A DNA stretch of 16,463 bases from CALGFH01 sp036003705. Lineage in GTDB: Bacteria; Actinomycetota; CALGFH01. Each line of letters begins with the position of its first letter. Within the stretch, counting starts at the first letter, position 1. A program made the translations under genes and the position numbers. Location: the NCBI GenBank assembly GCA_036003705.1, contig DASYSE010000095.1, positions 1-16,463 of the forward strand. The letters are read 5' to 3'. Below, piece after piece: positions 6,287 to 12,607 of this stretch. The notes under the pieces are model-generated. The model did no database searches. It saw only the letters and a list, made by a program, of their open reading frames with translations, and was not told where the DNA came from.

Positions 6287-6652
6287 ATGCCAGCCAGGGA
6301 GGGCGGGCCAGATGGGAGACCATGGCGCAGGGTACGAGCCCGGGTCCTGACCACCTCGGACATCTGCTACCTCTGCGGCCATCCCGGCTCGGGCAGCGTC
6401 GACCACGTCATCAGCCGCAAGCTCCGGCCTGACCTGGCACTCGACCCGGCCAACCTCCGTCCGGTCCATGGGTGGCTGAGCCGCTGCCCCTACTGCGGCC
6501 GAGCCTGCAACGAAGCCAAGGGCGACCGGCCCGGGCTGCCCTCACCCAAAGCGTCCGCGGCAGAGCCGACGATGGTGACCCGTTCCCCCTTCAGGGTCGA
6601 GGCGGTCGCCCCCGCGCCCCCGTTCCGGTGTGTGTGTGCGACGGCCCCGTAG
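6287..6652 (+). CDS. HNH endonuclease (packaging-associated)
   Basis: The 121-residue product starts 3 bases after the Zn-ribbon gene. Its first 80 residues hold the HNH fold: CYLCGH (C27, C30), VDHVISR (D39-H40), ANLRPVHG (N56, H61), CPYC and ACNEAKGD (C74-N75, K78). The cysteine pairs would bind structural zinc, and D-H...N...H the catalytic metal. In HK97-type phages an HNH protein encoded beside the large terminase helps cut DNA at cos sites during packaging; the neighbour here is indeed the large terminase. Residues 85-121 are a proline/alanine tail of low complexity. The gene ends in TAG and overlaps the terminase start by about 23 bases. Confidence 0.85.
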   Translation: MPAREGGPDGRPWRRVRARVLTTSDICYLCGHPGSGSVDHVISRKLRPDLALDPANLRPVHGWLSRCPYCGRACNEAKGDRPGLPSPKASAAEPTMVTRSPFRVEAVAPAPPFRCVCATAP

Positions 6653-8060
6653 CTGCCCGCCGTTGCTGGCCACGCCGCGTGACCCGAGCCGCAAGACCCT
6701 CGGCGGTGCCGTCGCCCGGGTCGCCAAGCAGCTCGGCAAGCCGCTCATACCCTGGCAGCGGCTCGTCGCCGACGTCGCGTTGGAGATCGACCCGGCAACC
6801 GGGCGCCTTGCCTACCGCGAGGTCGATCTGACCACGCCGCGCCAGTCCGGCAAAACCACCCTTGAGCTGGCTGTCATGGTGCATCGCGCCCGGACCTGGG
6901 CCGAGTCCCGGATGCTGTATGGAGCCCAGGATCGCATCCACGCCCGGGCCAAGTGGGAGGACGACCACCTCGCCACCCTGCAGCACTCCCCGTTCGCTGG
7001 CGAGTATCGGCCGCGCTTCCAACGGGGCGATGAGGCCATCCGCTGGCACAACGGGTCGTGGCACGGCATCACCGCGGCCGGCGAGAAGGCCGGCCACTCC
7101 GACGTGCTCGACCTGGTCGTGGTCGACGAGGCATGGGCGCACGAGGGCACCCAGATCGAGCAGGGCGTCTCGCCGACCATGGTGACCCGAGCCCAGCCGC
7201 AACTGTGGGTCGTCTCCACCGCCGGCACCGTCCGCTCGACCTACTTCCGGGCCAAGGTCGAGCAGGGCCGCGCTCGGGTCGGCGCCGGACAGCGCTCGAC
7301 CGCCGCCTACTTCGAGTGGTCGGCCCGTGAGGGTTCGGACCCGGCCAACCCGGCGACCTGGTGGGGGGTGCATGCCGGCGCTGGGCCGCACGGTCCGGGA
7401 GGAGACCATCGCGGCCGAGTACGACCGGCTGGACCTCGCCGACTTCTGCCGGGCCTACCTCAACTGGTGGCCAGGGGAGATCCGGCCGACTGGCAGGTGA
7501 TCACCGAACTGGATTGGCGAGCGCTGGCCGATCCTGACTCGGCCGCCGTCGACCCGGTCGCCTTCGGCGCCGACGTGACCCCGGACCGCTCCCACGCCGC
7601 CATCGGGGTAGCTGGGCTGCGCGATGACGGGCTCGGGCATGCCGAGGTCGTCGACCACCGACCAGGTACCGGGTGGGTCGTCGGGCGTCTGGTCGAGCTG
7701 GCCGACCGCTGGCAGCCGTGCGCCGTAGTGGTCGACGACACCGGCCCGGCTTCCTCGCTGATCGCCCCGCTTGAGGCCGCCGGCATCGAGGTCACCAAGC
7801 CGACCACCCGAGCCCGGGCAGCCGCCGACACCGGCTTCTACGACGCGGTCACCGACACCCGGAGCCTCCGCTACCGGCCCCACCCGGCGCTCGACGCTGC
7901 CGTGGCCGGCGCCGCCAAGCGTCCACTCGACGATAGCTGGGCATGGGCGAGGCGTGGGCTGTCGGTGGACATCTGCCCGCTGGTCGCCGTGTCCCTTGCC
8001 CGCTGGGGCCACGCCACCCGGGCGCACCTGCACAACCGCGAGCCGAGCATCTACCTTTGA
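6630..8060 (+). CDS. Large terminase (packaging ATPase/nuclease) with a frame-shifted internal segment
   Basis: This is the motor that cuts and pumps DNA into heads. The 476-codon frame from GTG 6630 begins near LLATPRDPSRKTLGGAVARV and contains Walker A at TTPRQSGKTTLEL (G74-K75-T76), Walker B at LDLVVVDEAW (D166-E167), and nuclease-domain acids in FGADVTPDRSHAAIGV, CAVVVDDTG and FYDAVTDTR. Between about 7363 and 7480 the meaningful translation moves to another frame (CMPALGRTVREETIAAEYDR, then DFCRAYLNWWPGEIRP) and then returns. An extra G in the G run at 7363-7368 and one base missing near 7480 explain this; about 39 residues of the linker between ATPase and nuclease are scrambled, without a stop. 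The protein may be made but is probably inactive. No small terminase subunit was found. Confidence 0.9.
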   Translation: MCVRRPRSCPPLLATPRDPSRKTLGGAVARVAKQLGKPLIPWQRLVADVALEIDPATGRLAYREVDLTTPRQSGKTTLELAVMVHRARTWAESRMLYGAQDRIHARAKWEDDHLATLQHSPFAGEYRPRFQRGDEAIRWHNGSWHGITAAGEKAGHSDVLDLVVVDEAWAHEGTQIEQGVSPTMVTRAQPQLWVVSTAGTVRSTYFRAKVEQGRARVGAGQRSTAAYFEWSAREGSDPANPATWWGVHAGAGPHGPGGDHRGRVRPAGPRRLLPGLPQLVARGDPADWQVITELDWRALADPDSAAVDPVAFGADVTPDRSHAAIGVAGLRDDGLGHAEVVDHRPGTGWVVGRLVELADRWQPCAVVVDDTGPASSLIAPLEAAGIEVTKPTTRARAAADTGFYDAVTDTRSLRYRPHPALDAAVAGAAKRPLDDSWAWARRGLSVDICPLVAVSLARWGHATRAHLHNREPSIYL

Positions 8061-8064
8061 GCGC

Positions 8065-8110
8065 TACGGCCCCCGGGGGAGGCGGCCCATCGACTCCCCC
8101 GGGGGCCGTA
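8065..8110 (+). terminator. 17-bp perfect hairpin after the terminase
   Basis: TACGGCCCCCGGGGGAG (8065-8081) pairs perfectly with CTCCCCCGGGGGCCGTA (8094-8110) over a 12-base loop, starting 4 bases after the terminase stop. It probably ends the head operon transcript. It lacks a T tract, as many actinobacterial terminators do. Confidence 0.75.
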
Positions 8111-8231
8111 ACCCGGACCGGGCCGGGCCGTGGCCCAACCCGGTCCATGGGGCCGATGGTCAACCCTGGTGTTGGCACGGGTCGGAGAATGCCCGACCAC
8201 CGACCTACCGAAGAACGCCAGCGACGCTGCC

Positions 8232-8349
8232 GGCGTTACCTGCGAACAGGCGAACGCCCGGCAGCAAGGGGGCACAAGCGACCGGGGCGTTCCACCATCC
8301 ATGGCGCGTAGCGCTAGTAAGCGCGCTCACGGCCCTGGGGCGTTACAGG
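8232..8349. repeat. Structured noncoding module, copy A
   Basis: This copy holds GGCGTTAC (8232-8239), a hairpin GAACGCCC/GGGCGTTC (8252-8259 with 8285-8292), and a 46-base block from 8304 that begins GCGCGTAGCGCTAG, contains an imperfect AGCGC...GCGCT stem and ends with another GGCGTTAC (8339-8346). The same order recurs at 8649-8802. No plausible gene covers it on the plus strand. Confidence 0.55.
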
Positions 8350-8424
8350 CTCGAAGCCGGTCGCCGCCGTCATGGCCGTGCACCGGGCCGCCGCCCTGGC
8401 CGACACGACGCCGGCCATCTACGC

Positions 8425-8586
8425 CTAGAGGCTGGGGTCGCCTACCTCGTTGTAGTAGGCGAGGGTTGCGCGTGCCGGTGCCCGTTCGGGGTCCGGCGTC
8501 AAAAGGGGGTCGGCCGCTTGTCGGGCACGACGGCGCTGCCGCCAAGCCACGGCAAGACGCACCAGCTCACCAATCCGCGTGAGCAT
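8425..8586 (-). CDS. Small hypothetical protein, 53 residues
   Basis: On the minus strand an ATG at 8586-8584, preceded by a GGGGGA ribosome binding site 4 bases upstream, opens MLTRIGELVRLAVAWRQRRR, then ARQAADPLLTPDPERAPARA and ends TLAYYNEVGDPSL at TAG 8427-8425. It has a basic helical first half and an acidic end. It lies between the two copies of the structured module. I do not recognise it; composition and ribosome binding site are the only support. Confidence 0.4.
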   Translation of the reverse strand: MLTRIGELVRLAVAWRQRRRARQAADPLLTPDPERAPARATLAYYNEVGDPSL

Positions 8587-8648
8587 CTGTTCCCCCGGCT
8601 GGCATGTTGCGGGGTTAGAGTCTCACTGCGAGTCTGGCGGAGCAAGGC

Positions 8649-8802
8649 TACCTGCGGCTCCAGACAGGCGAACGCCCCGGCCGTGGTAGCGACCGAGGGC
8701 GTTCGCGCCTCAGACAGAAACGGCCCCGGGGTCCTCCCAGCCGGGGCCGATCGTCGCGCGTAGCGCTAGAAAGAGCGCTTACGGACCGTCAGGCGTTACG
8801 GG
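8649..8802. repeat. Structured noncoding module, copy B
   Basis: This is the second copy of the module at 8232-8349. It shares ACAGGCGAACGCCC and the stem CGAACGCCC/GGGCGTTCG (8669-8677 with 8697-8705). It also holds the block GCGCGTAGCGCTAG from 8756, with about 38 of 46 positions alike, and GGCGTTAC at 8792-8799. Between the two parts it carries an additional hairpin (8721-8749) not present in copy A. Confidence 0.55.
8711..8749 (-). terminator. Intrinsic terminator, minus strand
   Basis: CGGCCCCGG (8721-8729) pairs with CCGGGGCCG (8741-8749). Read on the minus strand the stem is followed by TTTCTGTCTG. It would end the transcript of the small ORF at 8804-8983, which supports that ORF being a real transcription unit. 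Confidence 0.6.
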
Positions 8803-8803
8803 A

Positions 8804-8983
8804 TCACCTCCTCAAGCAAGACCGCCCAGCGGACCAACTGTCACGGCCGGCGCGGACCCCCGGCTCGACGGGCAAGGACAGGTCGTAGGCTTCGCGGGTA
8901 AGGCGGCTGACTTCGGCGGCCGCCTGAGTGACGTCCAGGACGAGCACGCGCCGGCGGCGCGGGATATCGTTCGGGTCGGGCAT
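8804..8983 (-). CDS. Small hypothetical protein, 59 residues
   Basis: On the minus strand the ATG at 8983-8981 has a GGGAG ribosome binding site about 8 bases upstream. The product reads MPDPNDIPRRRRVLVLDVTQ, AAAEVSRLTREAYDLSLPVE, PGVRAGRDSWSAGRSCLRR and stops at TGA 8806-8804. A basic patch is followed by a strand and an amphipathic helix, so a small nucleic-acid-binding or regulatory protein is possible. A T-rich intrinsic terminator lies 55 bases downstream. The stop codon falls just outside copy B of the structured module. The family is not recognised. Confidence 0.45.
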   Translation of the reverse strand: MPDPNDIPRRRRVLVLDVTQAAAEVSRLTREAYDLSLPVEPGVRAGRDSWSAGRSCLRR

Positions 8984-9241
8984 GGGGCTTGCTCCCGTGC
9001 TCCGGGGGCCGGCGCGGTGAGATCGCGTGCGGCCCGCTACATGGACGGGGCGAGGGTGCCGGGCGGGCCGCGGATGCGCGGGTCTGCTAACAGGCTTGCT
9101 AACAGCCGGACCGATCCCGGCCGGTCTGAGCCGAACCGACTCGGATCAAGCGATCGACAGACGCGCTGGTCAACGGCCTGAATCAGCCTGAACCGGGCCG
9201 AGCAGAACCGGACGGATCGGTGTCGCTGAGTGCAACCTCTA
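8984..9241. other. Right end of the element, no supported gene
   Basis: No convincing coding frame. At 9086-9112 there is a near copy of a sequence in the integrase 3' end (428-447): GCTAACA, a short spacer, then TGCTAACAGCCGG. It is followed by a run of short GATC/CCGG-rich words (9113-9180). The stretch may contain remains of an integrase tail or recombinase arm-binding sites. Confidence 0.35.
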
Positions 9242-9252
9242 CTACGACATCT
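9242..9252. repeat. Putative right attachment core (CTACGACATCT)
   Basis: This is the exact second copy of the 11-mer at 345-355. It lies about 35 bases beyond the stop of the second integrase fragment and is itself flanked by GCAACC and GGTTGC in inverted orientation. Confidence 0.3.
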
Positions 9253-9286
9253 AGGGTTGCGAGGCGCTGACCAGCGGGAACGGATC

Positions 9287-9490
9287 CTAGCGCCTCCCTG
9301 GGGCCACATCGGGGCCACCAGCGCCGTCGGCCGCCGCTCGCCTGCCCGTGTCGGTGAGTGCGCGGTCGACGGCTTGCCAGGCCCGGTCCTCGGCGGCCGG
9401 CATGAGGTGGGTGTAGGTCCGGAGGGTGAAGCCGGGGTCGGCGTGGCCCAGATACGGCGAGGTCCACAGAGCCGAGCAGAAGGTCATCAT
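9287..9490 (-). pseudogene. Second tyrosine-integrase fragment, C-terminal end only
   Basis: Minus-strand translation contains YLGHADPGFTLRTYTHLMPA and EDRAWQAVDRALTDTGRRAA, ending GPDVAPGRR at TAG 9289-9287. The LGH motif and the tyrosine of LRTYTHLMP are the last two catalytic elements of a phage integrase, and a C-terminus of the type GPDVA is common in actinobacterial integrases. Homology begins at about 9455. Upstream the HxxR box and everything before it are missing. The sequence differs clearly from the integrase at 382-926 (LDTYSHV against LRTYTHL), so it comes from another element, probably one once integrated beside the first. Confidence 0.75.
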
Positions 9491-9544
9491 GGCGCTCGTG
9501 GCGGACTTGGAGCCGGCGCAGCCCAGTCAGCGGACAGCAAGCCC

Positions 9545-9835
9545 TCAACCACCCAACGGAGGCGACCCAGCATCGTCATCGCCAGGCCCATGAGCCGGTT
9601 CGTGCAGCCGTCGCTCGATGAACCGCCGCTCGGGCTCCTGCCGGGTCAGTTCGAGGGCACGCTGGTAGGCGGCGTGCGCGTCGGCCGTTCGCCCCAGCCG
9701 TCGGAGGAGGTCGGCTCGCGCAGCGTGTGCCAGGTGTAGGCGTCGAGATCACCGCGCTCAAGGATGGCGTCAACCAGCGCCAGACCCGACGCCGGCCCGT
9801 CGCCCATCGACACGGCAACCGGCCGCCGTAGGGAT
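9545..9835 (-). pseudogene. ECF sigma factor, C-terminal fragment with frameshift
   Basis: Minus-strand reading from about 9835 gives LRRPVAVSMGDGPASGLALV, DAILERGDLDAY. After one missing base near 9736, in another frame, it continues HLAHAARADLLRRLGRTADA, HAAYQRALELTRQEPERRFI, ERRLHE. This matches the TPR-like C-terminal extension of the DUF6596 / ECF42-type sigma factors, which follows the DNA-binding sigma-4 domain. The sigma-2 and sigma-4 domains are absent, cut off near 9830 exactly where the hydrolase fragment begins on the other strand. A TGA ends the frame at 9547-9545. It cannot work as a sigma factor. Confidence 0.7.
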
Positions 9836-10165
9836 GCGGTGGAGCATTTCCATCGGGGGATCGGCGTCCCGGCGGAGGTCATCGCCCAGATGGCGCAGCC
9901 GGTCTGGGCGGCGCTGGAGGCGGTCGCGCACACCCTCGTCTACGACTGCATGCTCTCCGACGCGATGTCGCTTGCGCTCCTCAGGTCGGTGACGGCACCC
10001 ACCCTGGTGATCGACAGCGAAGGCAGCACCGGCGAGCTGACCGGCATGGCGGCCGCGGTCGTGGAGGCACTGCCCAACAGCACTCATCGCAGCCTGGCCG
10101 GTGAGTGGCACGGTGTCTCTGACGAAGCGCTCGCACCGGTACTTACCGAGTTCTTCAAGGACTGA
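9822..10165 (+). pseudogene. Alpha/beta hydrolase, C-terminal half
   Basis: From about 9822 the plus strand encodes GRRRDAVEHFHRGIGVPAEV, IAQMAQPVWAALEAVAHTLV, LLRSVTAPTLVIDSEGSTGE, ALPNSTHRSLAGEWHGVSDE and ends LTEFFKD at TGA. It is the lid plus C-terminal part of a common actinobacterial alpha/beta hydrolase group, with the acid strand (PTLVIDSEG) and the catalytic histidine (GEWHGVS). The N-terminal half with the nucleophile elbow (GxSxG) is missing. An in-frame ATG at 9764 exists, but the 20 residues it would add are antisense to the sigma-factor fragment. Hydrolases of this type often neighbour ECF sigma factors, yet here both are cut at the same point. Confidence 0.7.
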
Positions 10166-10461
10166 GCATCTGACCCGCCTCCCCGCTTGTTGTGAGACGC
10201 CGCCTTGGGTCCACAACCGGGTGCAGGATCAAGAGTCCTCGTCCCTTGTCTCCACGGGCCACCGGTTGGTGTCCGCGGCGAGCCGTCGCCGAGGACTGAT
10301 GTAGCCGCCCCGGACCCGCCCATATGCATCAGGCCGGAGGCGCCGCTTTCAGGGGCAGCCGGTCGGTGCTGCCGTAGTGGGAGCCGCCGGTCGGCACCAC
10401 CTCCCCATGTACGCCGCCGGAGCCGCCGCGCTACGCTGACGGATCGTCGTGAGGGGGGACG
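10166..10461. other. Intergenic region between debris and the GH26-like gene
   Basis: About 300 bases without a supported gene or RNA. TACGCT at 10432-10437 is the only -10-like element near the next gene, and the GGGGGG run at 10453-10458 serves as its ribosome binding site. A stretch around 10205-10265 faintly recalls the 3' part of a tRNA on the minus strand but does not fold as one. Confidence 0.35.
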
Positions 10462-11709
10462 ATGGGCAACGCTCGCCGGTCCATCAGACTGCTGGTCGTG
10501 CTCGGACTGGCCGCGGCCGTGCTCATCGCCTCGCGGGCCGGAGTGCGCCAGGTGGGGCCGTTGGCGGCCGCCCAGGAGTTGACCGCCCCCAGCGGGCAGG
10601 GGACGCAGCTCCGGTTCGGCGCCAGCGAGCACCCCGACCCGGCCAGGCGGCCGACGCTCACCGTGACCTCCACGCCGCCGGGGCCACCCGTGTCGGACAA
10701 GCTGGTCCCCCGCGAGGGCGCCTGGTGGGGCAGCTACCCGGGGCAGGCCGCCGGCGATGTCGAAGCCCGGGAGGCGGTGTACGGCCGGCAGGTGGACGTG
10801 CTGCACCGCTACCACGACTGGGACGACGCCTGGCCCACCGCCGAGGAGCAGGCCTACGCCGCCCAGGGGCGGTTCCTGTTCGAGGGCTGGGAGAACCGGA
10901 TCTTCGGCGGGGCCACGGTCTGCTGGGCCGACATCGCCGCCGGCGGCCACGACGCCGCCATCGACGCCCAGGCCCAGCGGCTCGCCGCCTTCGGCAGCCG
11001 GCTGTTCGTCGGCTTCATGCACGAGCCCGAGGACAACGTCGGTACCTGCCAGCCCGGCGCGGTCAACGACCCGGTCGCCGACATGGGCTCGGTCGAGGAC
11101 TTCAAGAACGCCTACCGGCACATCGTGGAACGGGTGCGGCCGGTCGCGCCCAAGGTTGTCTGGGTCCTTGGGCTGATGGGCGGCAGCCCCGCGCTCTCCT
11201 GGTCCTTCTACCCGGGCGACGACGTGGTCGACTGGGTGGCCTGGGATCCCTACGACTGGGCCAACTGCGCGGGCCGGGCCAACGACACCTGGCGGAGCTT
11301 CCGGCAGGTCACCCAGGGCATGTACGCCCACCTGGACGCCGTCGGCAACACCAAGCCCCGTATGCTCGGGGAGTACGGCGCCCACGACGACCCGGCCATG
11401 GGCAGCAAGGAGCGGTGGTTCCGGGACCTCCCGACGACCCTCCGGACCGCCATGCCGAAGCTCAAGGCGCTGGTCTACTTCGACCGGTTGGCCACCCCCG
11501 TCCCCGGCGACCCGTGCGCCTGGATCGTCGACAGCTCACCGCAGGCCCGGGACGGCTTCGTCGCCGCCGGCGCCGATCCCTACCTCAACCAGCCCCACCA
11601 CGAGAGCAGCGGTCAGCATCCGGCGCCGCAGGCGGCGCCGAAGCATCCATGCAGCCCTGGAGCCTGCGTGCCGCCAACGTCGCCCACGCAGATCCCCTCG
11701 AGCCCGTAG
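10462..11709 (+). CDS. Secreted or membrane-anchored GH26-like glycoside hydrolase
   Basis: The 415-residue product starts at ATG 10462 behind a G-rich ribosome binding site. Residues 5-27 (RRSIRLLVVLGLAAAVLIAS) form a signal peptide or anchor. The catalytic region starts with EGAWWGSYPG (about 85-94) and DVLHRYHDW (112-120). It then has LFVGFMHEPED with H187-E188 as the likely acid/base and MLGEYGAHDD with E304 as the likely nucleophile, the spacing seen in beta-mannanase-type GH26 enzymes. Most GH26 proteins have H-E-M-N at the first site; here it is H-E-P-E, so the substrate is uncertain (mannan or another beta-glucan, or a host polysaccharide). Residues after about 375 are a proline-rich tail. 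No frame damage is seen. It converges on the HAD gene, 22 bases apart. Confidence 0.75.
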   Translation: MGNARRSIRLLVVLGLAAAVLIASRAGVRQVGPLAAAQELTAPSGQGTQLRFGASEHPDPARRPTLTVTSTPPGPPVSDKLVPREGAWWGSYPGQAAGDVEAREAVYGRQVDVLHRYHDWDDAWPTAEEQAYAAQGRFLFEGWENRIFGGATVCWADIAAGGHDAAIDAQAQRLAAFGSRLFVGFMHEPEDNVGTCQPGAVNDPVADMGSVEDFKNAYRHIVERVRPVAPKVVWVLGLMGGSPALSWSFYPGDDVVDWVAWDPYDWANCAGRANDTWRSFRQVTQGMYAHLDAVGNTKPRMLGEYGAHDDPAMGSKERWFRDLPTTLRTAMPKLKALVYFDRLATPVPGDPCAWIVDSSPQARDGFVAAGADPYLNQPHHESSGQHPAPQAAPKHPCSPGACVPPTSPTQIPSSP

Positions 11710-11731
11710 ACTTGACCCGATGCTCCAGTGG

Positions 11732-12532
11732 TCAGCCGAGGCCGCCAAGGCCGAGGTCGATCTCCAGGTTGGCGATCGAGTCGACGATGCGTGAGGGGCA
11801 GTAGGCGAACCGTTCGGCGTCGGCGCGGGTCGAGATGCCGGTGAGGACGAGGACGGTCTCAAGGCCGGCCTCCAGGCCGGCGACGATGTCGGTGTCCATG
11901 CGGTCGCCGATCATCACCGTGGTCTCGGAGTGGGCGCCGATGGCGTTCAGCGCCGAGCGCATCATCAGCGGGTTCGGCTTGCCGACGAAATAGGGGCGGA
12001 CCCCGGTCGCCCTGGAGACCAGGGCGGCCACCGAGCCGGTGGCGGGCAGCGACCCTTCCCGCGACGGGCCGATCGGGTCGGGATTGGTGGCGATGAAGCG
12101 CGCGCCGCCCTCGATCAGGCGGATGGCCTTGGTGATCAGCTCGAAGCTGTAGGTCCGGGTCTCCCCGAGCACGACGTAGTCGGGGTCGCGGTCCGAGAGG
12201 GTGAACCCGATGTCATGCAGGGCGGTGGTGAGCCCGGCCTCGCCGATGGCGAAGGCGCTGCCGGATGGCCGCTGGCCGCCCAGGAACTGGGCGGTGGCGA
12301 GGGCCGAGGTCCAGATGCGGTCGGGCGGCAGGTCGATCCCGGCCCGGGCCAGCCGCGCCGACAGGTCCCGCGAGGTGTAGATCGAATTGTTGGTGAGCAC
12401 CAGGAACGGGAGCCCGGCGGCCTGGAGGGCCTTGATGAAGCTGTTGGCCCCCGGGATGGCGTGCTCCTCGTGCACCAGCACGCCGTCCATGTCCATGAGG
12501 AAGCTGGGGAGGGGGCCGCGGTCAGTGGTCAT
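11732..12532 (-). CDS. HAD-superfamily phosphatase, NagD-like (class IIA)
   Basis: The 266-residue cytosolic hydrolase begins MTTDRGPLPSFLMDMDGVLV. Motif I is DMDGV with nucleophile D14 and acid D16, motif II is VLTNNS (45-50), the cap lies between about 80 and 180, the motif III lysine is in FVGKPNPLM, and motif IV is MIGDRMDTDIVAGLEAG. The TNNS motif and cap position define the NagD/p-nitrophenylphosphatase class IIA. Family members dephosphorylate sugar phosphates, UMP/GMP or glycerol phosphate; the substrate cannot be told from sequence. It starts 75 bases from the divergent pspC-like gene. The length is normal and all motifs are intact. Confidence 0.9.
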   Translation of the reverse strand: MTTDRGPLPSFLMDMDGVLVHEEHAIPGANSFIKALQAAGLPFLVLTNNSIYTSRDLSARLARAGIDLPPDRIWTSALATAQFLGGQRPSGSAFAIGEAGLTTALHDIGFTLSDRDPDYVVLGETRTYSFELITKAIRLIEGGARFIATNPDPIGPSREGSLPATGSVAALVSRATGVRPYFVGKPNPLMMRSALNAIGAHSETTVMIGDRMDTDIVAGLEAGLETVLVLTGISTRADAERFAYCPSRIVDSIANLEIDLGLGGLG

Positions 12533-12594
12533 GGTCGCTCCAGTGGGGTGCTCGGGATCGGTGTGCCGATATCGTGCCCGGAAGGCAGAGGAAC

Positions 12595-12600
12595 TATCCT
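12595..12600 (+). promoter_or_regulatory. Possible -10 element of the PspC operon
   Basis: TATCCT lies 7 bases before ATG 12608, the spacing of leaderless actinobacterial transcripts, and no ribosome binding site is visible in front of that ATG. No convincing -35 box is present. The 75-base divergent region would also hold the HAD promoter. Confidence 0.4.
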
Positions 12601-12607
12601 CTACTGG

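Larger units (their letters stand above)
345..9252. mobile_element. Decayed integrated element: satellite-like, encodes heads but no tails
   Basis: The segment contains an integrase remnant, a replication-type gene with iteron-like repeats, a HicBA pair and a set of HK97-type head genes (capsid, portal, protease, HNH, large terminase). Tail, tape-measure, lysin and holin genes are absent. The boundaries proposed here are two copies of CTACGACATCT (345-355 and 9242-9252), each 26-35 bases beyond the 3' end of an integrase reading frame. The 8.9 kb length fits satellites or phiRv1/phiRv2-type elements better than a full siphophage. The ends are inference: an 11-base repeat can arise by chance in a window this size. 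Frameshifts and nonsense codons show that the element is at least partly inactive. Confidence 0.5.

Noticed and set aside
1191..6652. Full reassignment of TAG to glutamine in the element
   Set aside because: hicA (2708), protease (6132) and HNH (6650) end in TAG at places where their families normally end, and reading through gives nonsense sequence. At most, partial readthrough is possible.
7771..8763. A 330-residue plus-strand frame across the terminase end and the region beyond
   Set aside because: It has no family resemblance, runs through hairpins and repeats, and starts inside the terminase in another frame.
10205..10270. tRNA-like 3' end as attachment site on the minus strand
   Set aside because: It has no cloverleaf, no acceptor stem partner and no CCA; the similarity is only in short words.
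11621..11640. Terminator hairpin (CGGCGCCG twice around CAGG)
   Set aside because: It lies inside the open reading frame of the GH26-like gene about 70 bases before its stop and has no T tract.
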